DNA from: Chamaea fasciata
Taxonomy: Eukaryota; Chordata; Aves; Passeriformes; Sylviidae
Assembly (NCBI GenBank): GCA_029207755.1
Contig: JARCOQ010000005.1
Location: forward strand, 61,825,414 to 61,889,413
Direction: 5' to 3'
DNA: 64,000 nucleotides
Shown here: piece by piece, positions 13,121-25,927 of the stretch
Layout of the letters: the number at the start of each line of letters is the position of its first letter
How positions within the stretch are numbered: the stretch's first letter is position 1
Translations under genes and position numbers: made by a program
Notes under the pieces: model-generated
The model's input: the letters and a program-made list of their open reading frames with translations, nothing else
What the model was told of the DNA's origin: nothing
Databases searched by the model: none

Positions 13121-15770
13121 GGTTAACCTTTACTGGTCAGAACTGATTTATTGTTGTGGGTGTCTATATATCAAAGGTTTGAATGGTAAAATACGTGCTA
13201 TTAGCAGGCAATTTCTATTTAGTAAGCCAAGTGGAATTTTGGAAGAATATAAAGGTTACTTTTAGAAAAGACTGTCATCTGGCTGGCATCCAGGGTTTCC
13301 AGTCAGTGAAAGTTTTAGGTGAGTGTTTGGCTTTAAATACATGGCAAAACCCCATCGAAGCGCATGCGGAAGGTTTCCCCTTTCCTGAGGGAGGATGGGT
13401 ACCTTGTTCCCATGCAGGTCATGGCTATCAGTCCCTGAGCTCAGGTGCTTACAGGTGGGGACGCCTCACCTGCTAGGGATACCCCAGGTGATGTACCCAA
13501 CCGCACAGAGACTGTGGGGCACGTCCTTCTGAGGGTTTGTAGGCAGTTCAGGAGATTGCTGTAACCCTGTACCGTAAACTTTGTGGGTAGGTGATTTTTA
13601 TCCTGCTGTGATAATCTGTTTGCTTAGTGCATCCTTAGCAAGGTGGGAAAGAGTATAGTTAATTCTTGGAGCGATGGGATACTGCCCTAAAGCCGGTAAA
13701 TAGCAGCTTGTGTTTCTAAATCATCTTATCATTCTTCACTTTCATGAAGCATGGACTTTCATGGTGAGGGTGGAGTGGCTAATCTGATAGTCATCTGTGC
13801 AAGCATTTGAAAGGAAATCCTAATTACTTATTTTCTGTGGGTTTCACACACTCCAGTTTGCCCAAAACTTATTCCTTGGGGGACTAACATCCTGATCCTA
13901 AGTCAGTAAGAGTTCTGTCAGAGCTGCCTACGTTTTCTTGCTGGGGCATGCAGCAGCAGTGCAGTTTTGTTCACATGTATTCATAAGCTCAGGGGTTTCC
14001 TTGCAGCCACTGTATGTCATGTGTTTTGGGGTTTGATGCCTTACTAATTGCAGGCATCACTAATTCTATTAATTTTATATTTATTTCATTAAAACACATA
14101 CCTAGTGCCTTCCCAGAAACCTTTAGGGCTGATGCTTTAGTTGTTTGAATTGAAGGATGGTGATGATTTTAGCAGCTTTGTGATATTACAGTAGCGTTGC
14201 CTGGGCCAGAGTCCAAGGTTTTGGCATTTGTGGAAGGTGACTTAAAAAGCAAAGAGCGAGCACCCAGCTCTGCAGGAGGTGGTGTCATTCTCCCATCAAC
14301 CATTTCCCTCACCTTTGTATGGTCAGGTGTTTTCACCGGTTTGAATTGCAAACCATCCTTACTCCTGTTTTACCTATTGGGTTTGCAGCAGCTTTTGCAT
14401 ACGTAACTGACTCCCAAATGCAAGTGGTTGCTCCATAGACCACAGGTGCTTTGTCACACTCCCCTCAATCCCATTTCCAGCTGCTTCCACCTGGGAAATG
14501 GGAAGGGTGCAGTTGGTACCTACAACGGGAAAACCCCGTGCTCAGTCTCAGCGCTGTGTGTCTGGTCTGCTGTGTATTATTTGAAGAGTTTTGTATAAGC
14601 TGATGGTGTTCCAAAGTGAAAGGAGGGATTTTTGGCGATCAGCTCCTTATTTTGTAAAAAGCATGCTAATCTTTGCAAATATTGAAGCAAATGGAGGAGG
14701 TGTTTTCTAGGATTTTCAGAGTATTCTTGCCAAGTGTGTTGTAGAGTATTAGTGCAACTGCTCAGAAATGGAAGCACGTGGGTGTTTTTGAAATGATGTG
14801 CCTGACCCTTGAAGGCATCTGACACGTGGTGCCTGTGCCAGAAGGATGGTGGCACACAGAGAAAGCAACAGAAAATAGGCTCTTTTGGACCAGGCATTTT
14901 GTGCTGTTTTACTATAGCTGCAGGACCTGGAACACGAGCCTGTTTGGACTGTAGATTATGCAAAACCAGAAGATTATGTACTTGTGTGGGGTTACTCATT
15001 TGCAGTTTGATACCCAGTCTCTCTTCTTAAGAAGCCCCAACCAGCATTGTTACAAGAAGCCCACTGCTCATACATGGTAGTGCCCAAAGAGCTTCTGGTG
15101 CCTTGTGTGTCCAGCAGTGGAGGAGACAGGGCTGGGTCAGGAGAGGTGCTGTATCAGCACTGTGGGGCTCTCGGGCTGTGCCCACATCACAGTTCTGTAG
15201 GGGAAGGCTTCAGTCTGGGCTGGGCATTTCAGGGGGCCAGGTAATGAATGAAGGAAATTACAGGCTCTGGGAAAGCATATTATAAGTTATGAATCATTGA
15301 ATCCTCTCTCATTCTGCTCTTATCAGCTGACAGGTCTTTTTCTGTAAAATAAAACCCATTAATGCATTCTTAGTCATTTTTGGTGACTCAAAGGCTTAGA
15401 CCTTCTTTGAACTCATAGTCTAAGAGGAACTTGTGCTTGTTTTTAGCCAAACCCATTTTTGCATGGGTTAGTACTTATGTGCATGCCTAGAGTCACATTT
15501 CTACCAGTGTGCATCCTTTCCTCCTTGGGTATGTGTCTTAGGTCTTGCTGCAAGAGGCACTCTCATGGTTTGACTGCCATCAAATCTGCATTTCTCTGAA
15601 CTTCCTCACTTGCTGGAACTGCCAACACATTCATTGTGATCTTTCCTTCCATCAGATTCCCAATGACCTCTCAGCTTCTTACCGGGTTGCCACACTGAAG
15701 GCTGCATGTGTTATATTTATTTGCATGTAGCGAAGAAGGAAGATGGTACTGGCATTTTTAATTGTTTTTC

Positions 15771-15774
<4 letters not shown>

Positions 15775-15814
<40 letters not shown>
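15775..15814. repeat. Poly-T tract (about 40 T)
   Basis: An uninterrupted run of about 40 T, the longest homopolymer in the window. On the other strand it could be the poly-A tail of a minus-strand retroposon, but the sequence at 15815 onward is not recognisable as an element, and I found no target-site duplication. Confidence 0.9.
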
Positions 15815-15815
<1 letters not shown>

Positions 15816-18800
15816 TAGTGAATGCCTCCTATCAAAGAGTAAGACAAAACCTTTTTCCCATACATCGCGAGTTCTAGGGCAGCATAGCTTAGATCAGGGT
15901 AATCTCAAGCTGATGGGTGTTCAACATGAAATTAATGCTCTATGTCAGCTCTAACATCTCCCTGCCAAAAAAATCACAACTCTCCCTGAAACTTCTGTGG
16001 TCACAGTGACAGTGGAACAGCATGACTGAGCAGAGTGTGCTGTCGTGCAATTTTTCTGTTGCAAAGTTGATAAAATGCTCCTTTGTGGCCAACAGGGAGC
16101 CAGAAGTAGTGAAAATCACAGGGAGGTGAAGGCACAGGGTGCACATCAGTGCACTGTGGCGTCAGCTACCCCTCACTGTGCTGTCATCCCACGCGTTGGC
16201 TGTCCAGCCCATGGATGCGTGCTGGAAAACAGCATCTTCAGCATACCACAAAGATCACTTTAGGAGACTGGGGCAAGACTTTGGGCATAAGCATGAGGAG
16301 ATGGATCTCCGTTTCTTCTCTCGTGGACTGGCTTGCTCCGTGTTCACTGCTTTTGTAGTTGTTTCTGTGGTGGTTTTGAGGATTTTGAAGTTTAGCAGTT
16401 CATTTTGGCAAGACTTAAGGTTTTCTTTTCTCTATATCCTAATAAAAATAAATGTAAACCTGTAGTTGGTGATTTGGGAGCTCAGTTTCTATGTTTAAGG
16501 GGATTTAATTTCCTGATTCTTCTTGGTTTTGTAATATATAGCCTGAACAATCAAATCCATCCTGCGTTCCACTTGGTTGTGCACCACTTAACTGCTTGGT
16601 GCTAGCAGAATGGATCCTAATTTAGTTGAATTGTTGTTACTTGTATGCCATTTTAAGCAGCAGTGATTGCCACTCATTATCATTAGGCGAAAACTATTGC
16701 CTTTAGGGGGATCCTAATAGGGAGGACATCCCAGTTAAGTCGAATGTGCTGTGCTAAGAAACTTTATTACAAGAAAAGATGTCACAGTCGCATTTTGTAA
16801 TATAATGCTAGTATCTTGTCTTCCTGTCGCATCTGCTCTGGTATCTCACAGAGGTGCTCTCTGCTTTGGATGATTCAGTTAGGCTTGCAGTTCTGTAATT
16901 TTTAAGTATTATTCATTTGCTCTTCTCCTGGTTTTTCCAGGAGAGAATGGGCGATCTCCTGTGGTTAAAATGCCTGACTAGAGGCCTTATGGTCTTTTTC
17001 TGGTTTTCTCTGACACTCTTTTTTTCACCTTGAATCAGTTACTAAACTCTCCTGTGCTTTACTTTCACTTTCTCTATGAATTAGACATGAATATTACCTT
17101 ACCTGCATAACGCTAGTGTCTTGAGGTGAAACATAGACCTTTGGAATGCTTTTTCATGTCTTTGGGTACTGGGTGTTAGACACACAAAGGCAGTGTCCTT
17201 TTAGTCTCCTGATTCCTGTGCCTGCTCCACCCTTCCTGGTTTGGGCTGCTCTGCCTACTGTAAGACTCCAGTTCTAGAAACTTGATCTCACCACCTAGCT
17301 GTCCCAAGGGCTTTGCATTTTCTCCATGCAAAGCCACTCCTTGTTATTTAACCGGGTTGGAATGTGTGGAAAGAAGACACTTTGCTCTTCTTGCCTTGAA
17401 TGGTTTCCAGGTCGTCTGTTCCTGAAAGCAGTGGCTGATATGATTAACTTTAAAGTTTTCCCCGTGGTCTCATTTCTGTAAGGAGAATGTTTTCCATCTG
17501 CCTTGCCCATTAAGGTGGACAGGCTGAGCCTGGGAATGATGGCGCAGGTGGTTTAAAACAATGGAGACCGTAGGGTTTCTTTCCAGGTGTGAGCTTTGGC
17601 TGTAGCAGTTTGTGTCACTTTACATTCACCAGGTGCCCGGGTGCTGAGCTCAGGGTGCTGCTGTTCCCATATCATCCCTCAAAATCTGCTGAGCATCTGG
17701 ATGGGATCCTTCTCGTGTACTCATGGTTGCCACAACTGCAGAATGTGGGGTCAGGAGAGTTTTTCTGAATGTTGAAATACCAACCGTGAGGGGTTTGCAC
17801 CTAGTCTAGTATTTTGCTGTTCCAAAGGCAGCTGGCAATACCTTTGACCCTTTTATTTTTTTTCCCATGGATGTTCATATTTGTAGGTCTCAAGAATGCT
17901 TCCTGGTGCTGGAAACTATTTTTGTACGTAAGCTTGTGGAAGAAAAGGGTTTTTGTTCTTTTTTCATTTGATGTTTTGTGAGCTCTTGAACTTCACATGA
18001 TTATTTATGAGAGCAGGAGACTGGACTCAAAGACTTTCTAGTCCTGTGTTCCCATGTAATAAAATTTACAAATTGTGATGACTGAGGGGATTTCCTACTC
18101 CTGAAGGTAGTCCTCCTGGATAAGGTTGGCATTTACTTGAGCAATGTAATATGCAACACCACGTACTGGGGACAGCTCAGGGTTAACTACCATTTTCAGG
18201 CTCATTTTGTATAGCAATTTGCCTTATATCTATCCTGCACACTTAAATTCTATAGTCTCTTAGTGGGATCCAGCTATTCCTTGCAGTGGGAGTATAAACG
18301 CTTTTCCAGATATATAAACGTTTGCTTAAGATGTAATAAAGAGGGAGGTCAAAGATTATGTGAATTACTTTGTCTTGAAAGTAGGAGCCCTTAAAGAGAT
18401 ACAAGAAAGTATTCATGCTTCTATTCAGACTCTAAATTGGTCTAAAGAAGTCTGGCAATCTTTCCAAAGGAGTGAATGGTAAAATATGAAAAAAGTATTT
18501 TATGGTGTTTACAGCACTTATATTTTTAGTGAAAGCAAACACATTTGTATTAGGTTTCTTCTGGATTCCTCAGCCATGGGCCAGTTTGAATCACATTGTT
18601 CAGTGAGCATTTTTATTAATTTAATGACTTTGGAAATTTGTTTTGTTTGGAGCATGATATTTGGCTACTAAAGGAGAGGGAGCAGGCGAAGAATTTGAAA
18701 TGTGAATGACAATAGATATTTCAGACCCATAATATAGGCAGTGCACATTCCTTGCACTGTCACTTTACATACAGATATATATGTATGTATAAATTCAGCA

Positions 18801-19601
18801 ATTGTTGAGGCATGGGCGTGAGGTATGAGTATGGGCACCGTAGGTGCCACCACTTCAGGAATTAGGTGTTTGGGCAAGAGCTGGTATATAAGTGCAGGTG
18901 TCTGTCTAAATTTAGAAGCAGTGGAGAAAGCTTTGGTTTCAAAAAATACTGTTTTAAATGACTCTTCTGTATTTAGGTGAAATTTGGTCTACAAACCCTG
19001 CATTTCTCCTGAAAAGCTGTAAGAAGTCACACGATGCCTGCTGTGTCTTGTGTTGGAGCTGCTCCTGACTCTCAGGTCCTTCAGGCTGTTTTGCTGGGGA
19101 GGCACTGAGGAGCTCTGCTGGGACTGCTTCTGGACACTGAGTTTGGGATATTTGTGTGATGCACTCACGCGTCTTGTGCTGCAAGGACAACATTGGTCAG
19201 CTCTGTGGCAAGCTCTGAAAGAAGTGTGCAGGAAAGCGCCTATTTTTGTGTCAAAATCTGCTTTGCAGTGCAGGGTGGTGTATCAGCTAAGCCCCAAGAG
19301 GTGGGAATGTGCAGGAGGAGGCTGAAAGAATTACCAGGTACCCCAGTCTCTGGATGAGTTTGCATGACGGTTTAAAATAACCGCTCCTTTTATAAGCTTG
19401 GGCACCTTCACTTCGTCCTTTTGTGCAACACTTCGGTTTGGGATTTTTAAGTCCTTAGGGATTGGACTCCAGCTTGTTCTTTAGGTGAGCCCAGAAGGCA
19501 GGAAAACGTGAAATGTATTAATTGTGCCTCAGATTTTTCCTATGATGTTGCTTTTTCTTTAGAGATTTCATGGGTGGAGCATTAAGAGGTTATCACTGTG
19601 A

Positions 19602-19618
19602 TTTTTTTTTTTTTTTTT
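19602..19618. repeat. Poly-T tract (17 T)
   Basis: Homopolymer run in intronic sequence; nothing else attached to it. Confidence 0.9.
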
Positions 19619-21299
19619 AATCCTGCTAATTTTAAAATGTATGTATTTCTCCTCAGTCTTTTACCTGTAGATAGCAGGGTACTCTGAGGCCAAGGGCAAA
19701 ATGAATTCAGCAATGTTGGGTATGGCCCATTCTGGATGTGTCCATGCAGTCAGGTGCTAGGCAGATCCATGCCCTAAGGAGAGTACAGAGACAAAGGGAA
19801 GCACCAAAAGAGGTGACAAAATCCAAATACACTGGAGTGCTTTGGTTGTCCTGCCTTGCTCCAGCACTTCACAGCAGTTGGTGTGTGGCTGCTGCACAGA
19901 GCAGACAGGGATGCACTGACAGAGTCTGGCCCGGGAATCGCTGGGCAACAGCTGACTGCTTAATTTCCACTCCAGTGAATTGCAGGGAGGAAGAGGGATA
20001 AAATAATGGGCGAAGAAGCACACAGGGTTGAGTAACCATGCAGAAAGGAAGGACGTTGAATAGTGCCAGCTGAGAGAAAAGACAGGTACCACTGTTCATT
20101 TCTGAAGATACTGTGCAGAAATCTTCAGTGGGGAATGACAGATAGAATTGGCGGTGACAGCCAGAAAAGGAACAGGGAAAAACTTCTGGTTTTCAGGCCT
20201 TTGGAAACTTGTCCTCACCTGTTTCTCAAGTGCAACACAATAAGGCTGAAAAAGGAAGTGGATAATACCAGTTGGCAGAGAATTAAAATAAGGATGTTGA
20301 ACAGTAGCCAAACCTGTGAAAGATGATGGTGGCTTTTTAGATGTTTTTATCTATAGAAAAGATATTTATAATCAGAAACTGTTTATCTTTTCCCCCTCCC
20401 CTTCATTTTGGTGTGCTCTCTTCTTCCCTGCTGTAGCCTTCCATCAGAAAATTTGAGCTTTACATCAGACACTGATAAAAAGAGAGTGGGTTTTTCTTCT
20501 AAAAAGCATTTTAGTCTCTTCTATATTTTTGGAGGAAACAGTTGAAGCTAGAAGATTGGCTGAGTTGCATGCCCAAGCCATAAAATTATTTTTCTCCGTG
20601 CTTGTGAAAACCAGATTTGATCCAGCAAAATTATGAGTTACAAACAAATCTTCCATCACTCCACTGGTCATTCGCTGTGGTCGATTATAGTTCCAAAGCT
20701 GATATAAGAATCAGATGTTTGGCTATTGTGTGTCTCTGCCAATCTCCAACCCAAGTGTAACCCTTTGGCATGACACATCCTATAATTTGTTAAGTTTTCT
20801 AACAATGGCTCATTTTGCATTTTGTTGGTGCTTTTTTCTCCCAGAGCCTAAGAATATGCTCCCCTCACTACAGACGAGAGCAATTAATCATCAGGGCTGT
20901 TAGTGAGGAAAAGGCCTGTCTATGGGAACAGAGTCATAGGCAAAGTAGAGAATAAAATTTTTATATCCCACTGCATAAATCACTTGGAGAAATATCTTCT
21001 GTACACAATTATCATTTTAAACCATTTGAATTTTATTTGTAAAGTTATCTTAAAACAGTATTTTTTTTCTCTGCACTTAAGGTGTGTTTTTGTAGAAAAA
21101 TTATCCAATTCATTTTTTAAAGATGCCATAAGGCTGCTTGTTCTCTATTTCTTGTTTTTAGAAATCTCTTAGAATATTGTATCATTTTTACATCTGTTTT
21201 CTGCAGGGAAGACTCTTCCAATTTTATCTTAATTTCTATTGATTAAAATAATAAAGCAGAATCTAAAAAAAAAAAGAAAGAGAGAATGCTTACTAATAT

Positions 21300-21330
21300 A
21301 TGCAGGCAAACCTGCATTTTAAATGCAGGT
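21300..21330. repeat. Overlapping hairpins from three ATGCAGG copies
   Basis: ATGCAGG (21300-21306) pairs with CCTGCAT (21311-21317). The same CCTGCAT also forms a perfect 10-bp-arm palindrome: acctgcattt (21310-21319) with aaatgcaggt (21321-21330). The two foldings are mutually exclusive. Confidence 0.8.
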
Positions 21331-22734
21331 GTTGTACTTTCTGAGCTCTGTACATCCACAGAATATAAATGTTGATCAGTGCACCAAGTGTTTATGAGAG
21401 TCAGCCCACTGAGTGATGGCAGGAAAATCTGAAGGGCTTGTTTGATAAGCTGTTGTCACTTTTCATTCCTTACCTCTTGGCTTTGAATTCTTCCCTCCTC
21501 AGTGCCGAGTCAGGTGTCCTGCTCTTTCTCTCCAGGGCACTTTCTTATGAGTTGTGTTACTCTCTCATGACCTTCTACACATTCATGGGGTTGTTAGAAG
21601 CCTGGGACCAGGGCCAGGGGCTGGGAATTACATCTGTTCCTGCTCCTTCATCTCCAGGATTCCAACTGGCTATTGGGGATTTTTTTCTGGTGCCACTGCT
21701 GCGTGCAGAGGATGATCCTAGTTTAGGTGGCTGTCTCATGGCCGTGGTGGACAAGACCTTTGGTTTTCCCAGTGTATACCCCTGCTTTTTTCTTTGGAAT
21801 GGGCTCATTTGAACCTGTGTCACCTCCTTCCTCCCAGGATGGATGTTTTTAGGTCTGTGCTACAAATATTACTCGCAGACTCAATTGGTTGCAGGGAGGA
21901 GATGGATGTGAGGAGGGGAATCCAAATCAGTTTGGTGAAGCTAACAAGATGTCTGAGAAGCATCTCCTTTCAGGTGCATTTCCTGGTGTTGCAGTGCTCC
22001 AAAGCAGTTGACAGTTCTGTCAACCTACTGACAGAAATATTGGTTGGTAGCGCTAAATGTCATATATTTACTGAGCTGGGAAATGAAACAACTAAGAAAC
22101 TAAGTTCTTCCCTTGAAGAAGGACATGAAGTATATACCTATTCCTTAATGGATTTTGCAGTCTGCTTGGTCTGTAAGGGCAGAACCTACACTCTGTATTT
22201 AAAGAAGGAGTAGTAAAAACTAATGGAAAAAATACATTTCCTACTCTGGCTTGTTTTCAAAGGTAATGTTTGGAGATAAGAGGTTATGTAGTCATCATAA
22301 AGAGGTACAATTCCACTGCCTCCAGTGCCTCTCCACCTGTGTATGTCCCAGTGGGATTGGGAAGGTGATGCTGTGAAAAGCATAGCCATAGCTGACAGTA
22401 CAGCGAGCCTGGGAAGGGAGGAGAGCTTCTTCTTCAAGCTGGACCAATGCAGCTGTTGCCCAAGGCTGGTAATGCAATGTTTGCTCTTGTAAATATGTTC
22501 TCGTTTTTAGCATGACAATGATTTTGTTGAATAAATAGATGCCCTCCATCTGTTCCTGAGGGTTTACATGTCATGGCAGAAAGTGACTTTTGTGCCTGAA
22601 TGAATGTGTATGTAAATCATTTTATGTCAGTAGCTTTACTTTCGCCCTGCACCTTAAAAATTCACTGCTCTAAGGGCTTCTGCATAATGGGCTTTTGGAG
22701 CCCAAGCAGTTCAATTGCTCGGATCTGTATTTAC

Positions 22735-22958
22735 AAAAGAAATTCAATTAGCATCTTGATGCTGTCCCTTATTTTGGCAATTGATGGTGAAATCCCCTTG
22801 CAGGAAAAACCTGTAAATGTGTTGGCTGTCTCATATATAATTTTAATACCAATCTTGAGGAATTGTGAGATACCATTTTCTAATAATTTTTTATCGGTTT
22901 GGAGTAGTTTCTTGGAGGCTTCTTTGAAATCCTCCTTGAGCAATCCTCCTAGGTTTTC
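22735..22958 (-). other. Exon-like open stretch on the minus strand (unproven)
   Basis: On the minus strand a TTACAG at 22964-22959 is followed by an open frame: ENLGGLL, then KEDFKEASKKLLQTDKKLL, ENGISQFLKIGIKIIYETA, NTFTGFSCKG and ISPSIAKIRDSIKMLIEFLL. It ends at a TTTT|GTAAAT donor-like site, with an in-frame TAA at 22731-22733. The composition (Lys/Leu/Ile-rich, amphipathic-helix rhythm) is more protein-like than the other chance frames nearby, and the opposite strand is also open for 129 codons. I recognise no family. It may equally be a conserved noncoding element that happens to lack stops. Confidence 0.25.
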
Positions 22959-23017
22959 CTGTAAGAATTATCCCGAGGTGACATTGTAATCAGCTTGAAG
23001 ATACTCAGAAGGGCTAA

Positions 23018-23398
<381 letters not shown>

Positions 23399-23670
23399 TA
23401 AGTGCATTGCCTGGTTCTGCTGAGGAGAGATGAGGGGGCTGTGTAATGTTGAAGGAGACGTTGGGTAGATCTAGCTGTGTTCATGATCCATTGGTAGTTC
23501 AGAAGCTGGAGCTGTAGGAGGAAAGAAGTGTTGTGCAGACTCATAGCAATGTCTATTGCTTGTTTGTGTACATTGCTCTCAGTTTTAAAGGCGAAAGATG
23601 CTTTCTTCCATCTTCCCCTTGTTGTATTTGAGAGCACCTCTCAGCCTGGCCACATTTGCAAGTGTCTGTT

Positions 23671-23797
23671 GTAGTGGTGTCGTGTCTTATTTCAATGGGA
23701 TGTCTCTTTTATGATGAGTGGGCAGAAAGCTGAAGGCTGCAATCAGTAAAGGGAATATTGTTGCATATTTAAGGCAGAGCTGCTTCGTCCTCTGTTA
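23671..23797 (+). repeat. Dispersed direct repeat, copy 1
   Basis: About 120-130 bp that recurs, ungapped, exactly 2,130 bp downstream (25801-25927). Shared core blocks include gggatgtct, ttttatgatg, cagaaagctgaaggctgcaa, agtaaagg and atttaaggcagagct. By hand count the copies are about 84% identical over some 116 bp, and similarity stops abruptly on both sides. There is no poly-A tail, inverted terminal repeat or CR1 character, so the family is unknown to me. It could be a local duplication or two copies of an uncharacterised short element. Confidence 0.8.
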
Positions 23798-25159
23798 AAG
23801 AAGATCCTTTACCTGCCTTTCCTTCTCCAGCCCTACAACTCAAACCTGCACCAGAGGTGTTAATTCCTGAAAGATAAATTGTTTGCTATGGCTATTAATC
23901 GAAGCACTTTTTGAGAAACATGGTGATCTGTGTAGTTGTCAAAATCTGAAACGTTGGCTTTTGGCACTGATATATGGTAGGAGGCAAAGGCCATATGCAT
24001 CCTCATGTGACATGGAGATAAAGTTATCAAAAGTGCTTTATTTAAACTTCTCTTAAAAGAGAAGCATTCCAATCACATGTTTGTGGTGTAGCTATGTGTG
24101 GGAAAACAGAATCATTCAGACAAAAAACCTGGGGTTTTTTCTGAGGTTTGTGAGAAATACTGTCAATTATTCTTTTCCTGAAGTCTGTTACAAAATTTCG
24201 GGGAGAAATTAAAAATACTCAAATCCATTAAGATATAGACTACCTAACCTACTGCTATTGTTATTAATGAATTGTGTGTTACCAACATCATAAAGAACTC
24301 TTGTTCATTTTTTGGCACTTCCTGTAGCAATGGGAGTCTCCTCTGTAGCTCCATTCTGTCATCATGGTTCAGTCTCCTCCTGTTTGTGAGCTATGTGAGT
24401 GCACCAAGGGTGTTTGTCTAGAAGGCACAAGATAAATTTCTGTTTTCAGCTTGCTAATTTTAATTTGCTCTGGTGCAGTGCCAACAAGCCAAGAGCCTTA
24501 GTGTGAAGTGTTGCTCCATCTCTGGAATCAGGTGTTCAGTGTTATTCAAATGAAGTAATTTATGCTCATTTATTTCACGTGTATGAAACACACAACAGTA
24601 ATGTCTGTGTCCCAACTAAATTATGCATGATACAGCTCTCTTTCTTACACTTCATATGGTTGGAGTTTAATAAATAAGTAACTTGTGGGTATTTCAGGGT
24701 GGGTGGGGTTTTTATTCTGGATTTTTTTTTGGACCTTTGTACTCAACCCAACAAGCCAGACTTCTTAGATGGAGCACCCCATCCCATTTTGCAGTTTGAA
24801 TTCTATCACCTCTGAGTGTCCTGTCTTAGATTCACACGCTTGGTTGGTAGGGTTTGCTTTCTGTACGTCTGTACAGGCAAAACACTCTTCAGGGTGGCCA
24901 GTTGGAAGGACGGAGCACGTCAGTGGGAGTTGGATGCAGCTGTCGGAGAGGCTGGCACATCCAGCAGGTTGATAGCCCTCCAAAAAGCCCTGTGGCCAAC
25001 TTGGGGGATCCTCCCTGGCCACTGCAAGCAGATGCATGTCAGGAAAGCAGCAGTGGGAGGAGCAGTAACTGGCAAAGCTTGCAAGGCTTGATATGCTCAG
25101 TTGGGTAGAAGTCTGTGCTGTGGAGCAGTGCCGGTGCAGAGTTCAAAACCGAGCTGTGA

Positions 25160-25700
25160 AATGTGGAAGGAGTTGCAGCATGTTGGTGGGGAAAACCCTC
25201 TGAGTTTGGAGGAAAAGTAATGAAGTGGGAGGAAAATGGAGCAGTGAGGAGATACAAGTAGGTTTGCTCTTTGTTCAGTGCTTGTGTGTCTGTCTCTGGC
25301 ATAAGCAGTGGCTGTGAGCTGGAGGTCACAGCTGAACCTCTGCCATGGAGGGTGGGTGGGGAACCACAGCGTGGGGCTGAAATGCAGAGCAGTGGGGAGA
25401 GGGTGGGGGGAACACCTGGGGATCATAAAGGCATGAAGGCAGAAGGCAAAGGAGGATTTACTGTTGCCCTGGTGGCGTGAGGGGGATGGACACTGTGGAG
25501 AAGAAAGAGGATATGGCAAGCACTGCCATGGAGAAAATGAGATATGAGGGAAGGATTGAGTAGGGAAAAGAGCCTGCTTTTGTGGGGGTGAATAAAAGAG
25601 ATGTGGGAGACTCTCTGGAGAGGAGGGAATTCAGAGGATAGCACTTGAGAAGAGGATCACAAGGAGAAGGAGATGGCAACCAGAAGTGGATGACAGGGGC
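25160..25700. repeat. Purine-rich (GA-rich) strand-asymmetric stretch
   Basis: The + strand is dominated by G and A (many ggag, gagg and gaaa words), with few C or T, for about 540 bp. It lies between the two copies of the 130-bp repeat. It is not a simple tandem repeat. Long open frames on the complementary strand (Ser/Pro/His-rich) are a by-product of this composition. Confidence 0.65.
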
Positions 25701-25800
25701 AGAAGCTCGGCTTGTGGACCAGCAGAGTGAGCAGTCCCCAGGCATGTGTCTGCATTGTCCCATCAGCTTGCAGTATCCCAGGAGCCAGGATTTAATTTCT

Positions 25801-25927
25801 TTATTGGTGTCCTCTCTCATTTCAGTGGGATGTCTGTTTTATGATGGGCAGACAGAAAGCTGAAGGCTGCAATAAGTAAAGGAAAGATTGTCGCACATTT
25901 AAGGCAGAGCTACTTCATTCTGTTCAA
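25801..25927 (+). repeat. Dispersed direct repeat, copy 2
   Basis: Second copy of the sequence at 23671-23797, in the same orientation with no indel across the matching core. It differs by scattered substitutions, mostly transitions. The 2 kb between the copies contains a strongly purine-rich + strand stretch (about 25160-25700). The flanks of the two copies are unrelated. Confidence 0.8.

Noticed and set aside
19738..20326. Consecutive + strand frames that might be a retroelement or pseudogene
   Set aside because: No RT, gag, integrase or known protein motif was found, and the frames do not join with each other.
22186..22437. Minus-strand frame starting with a signal-peptide-like MKKKLSSLPRLAVLSAMAM
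   Set aside because: The rest has no protein character, and it is downstream of, not upstream of, the exon-like minus-strand stretch. Treated as coincidence.
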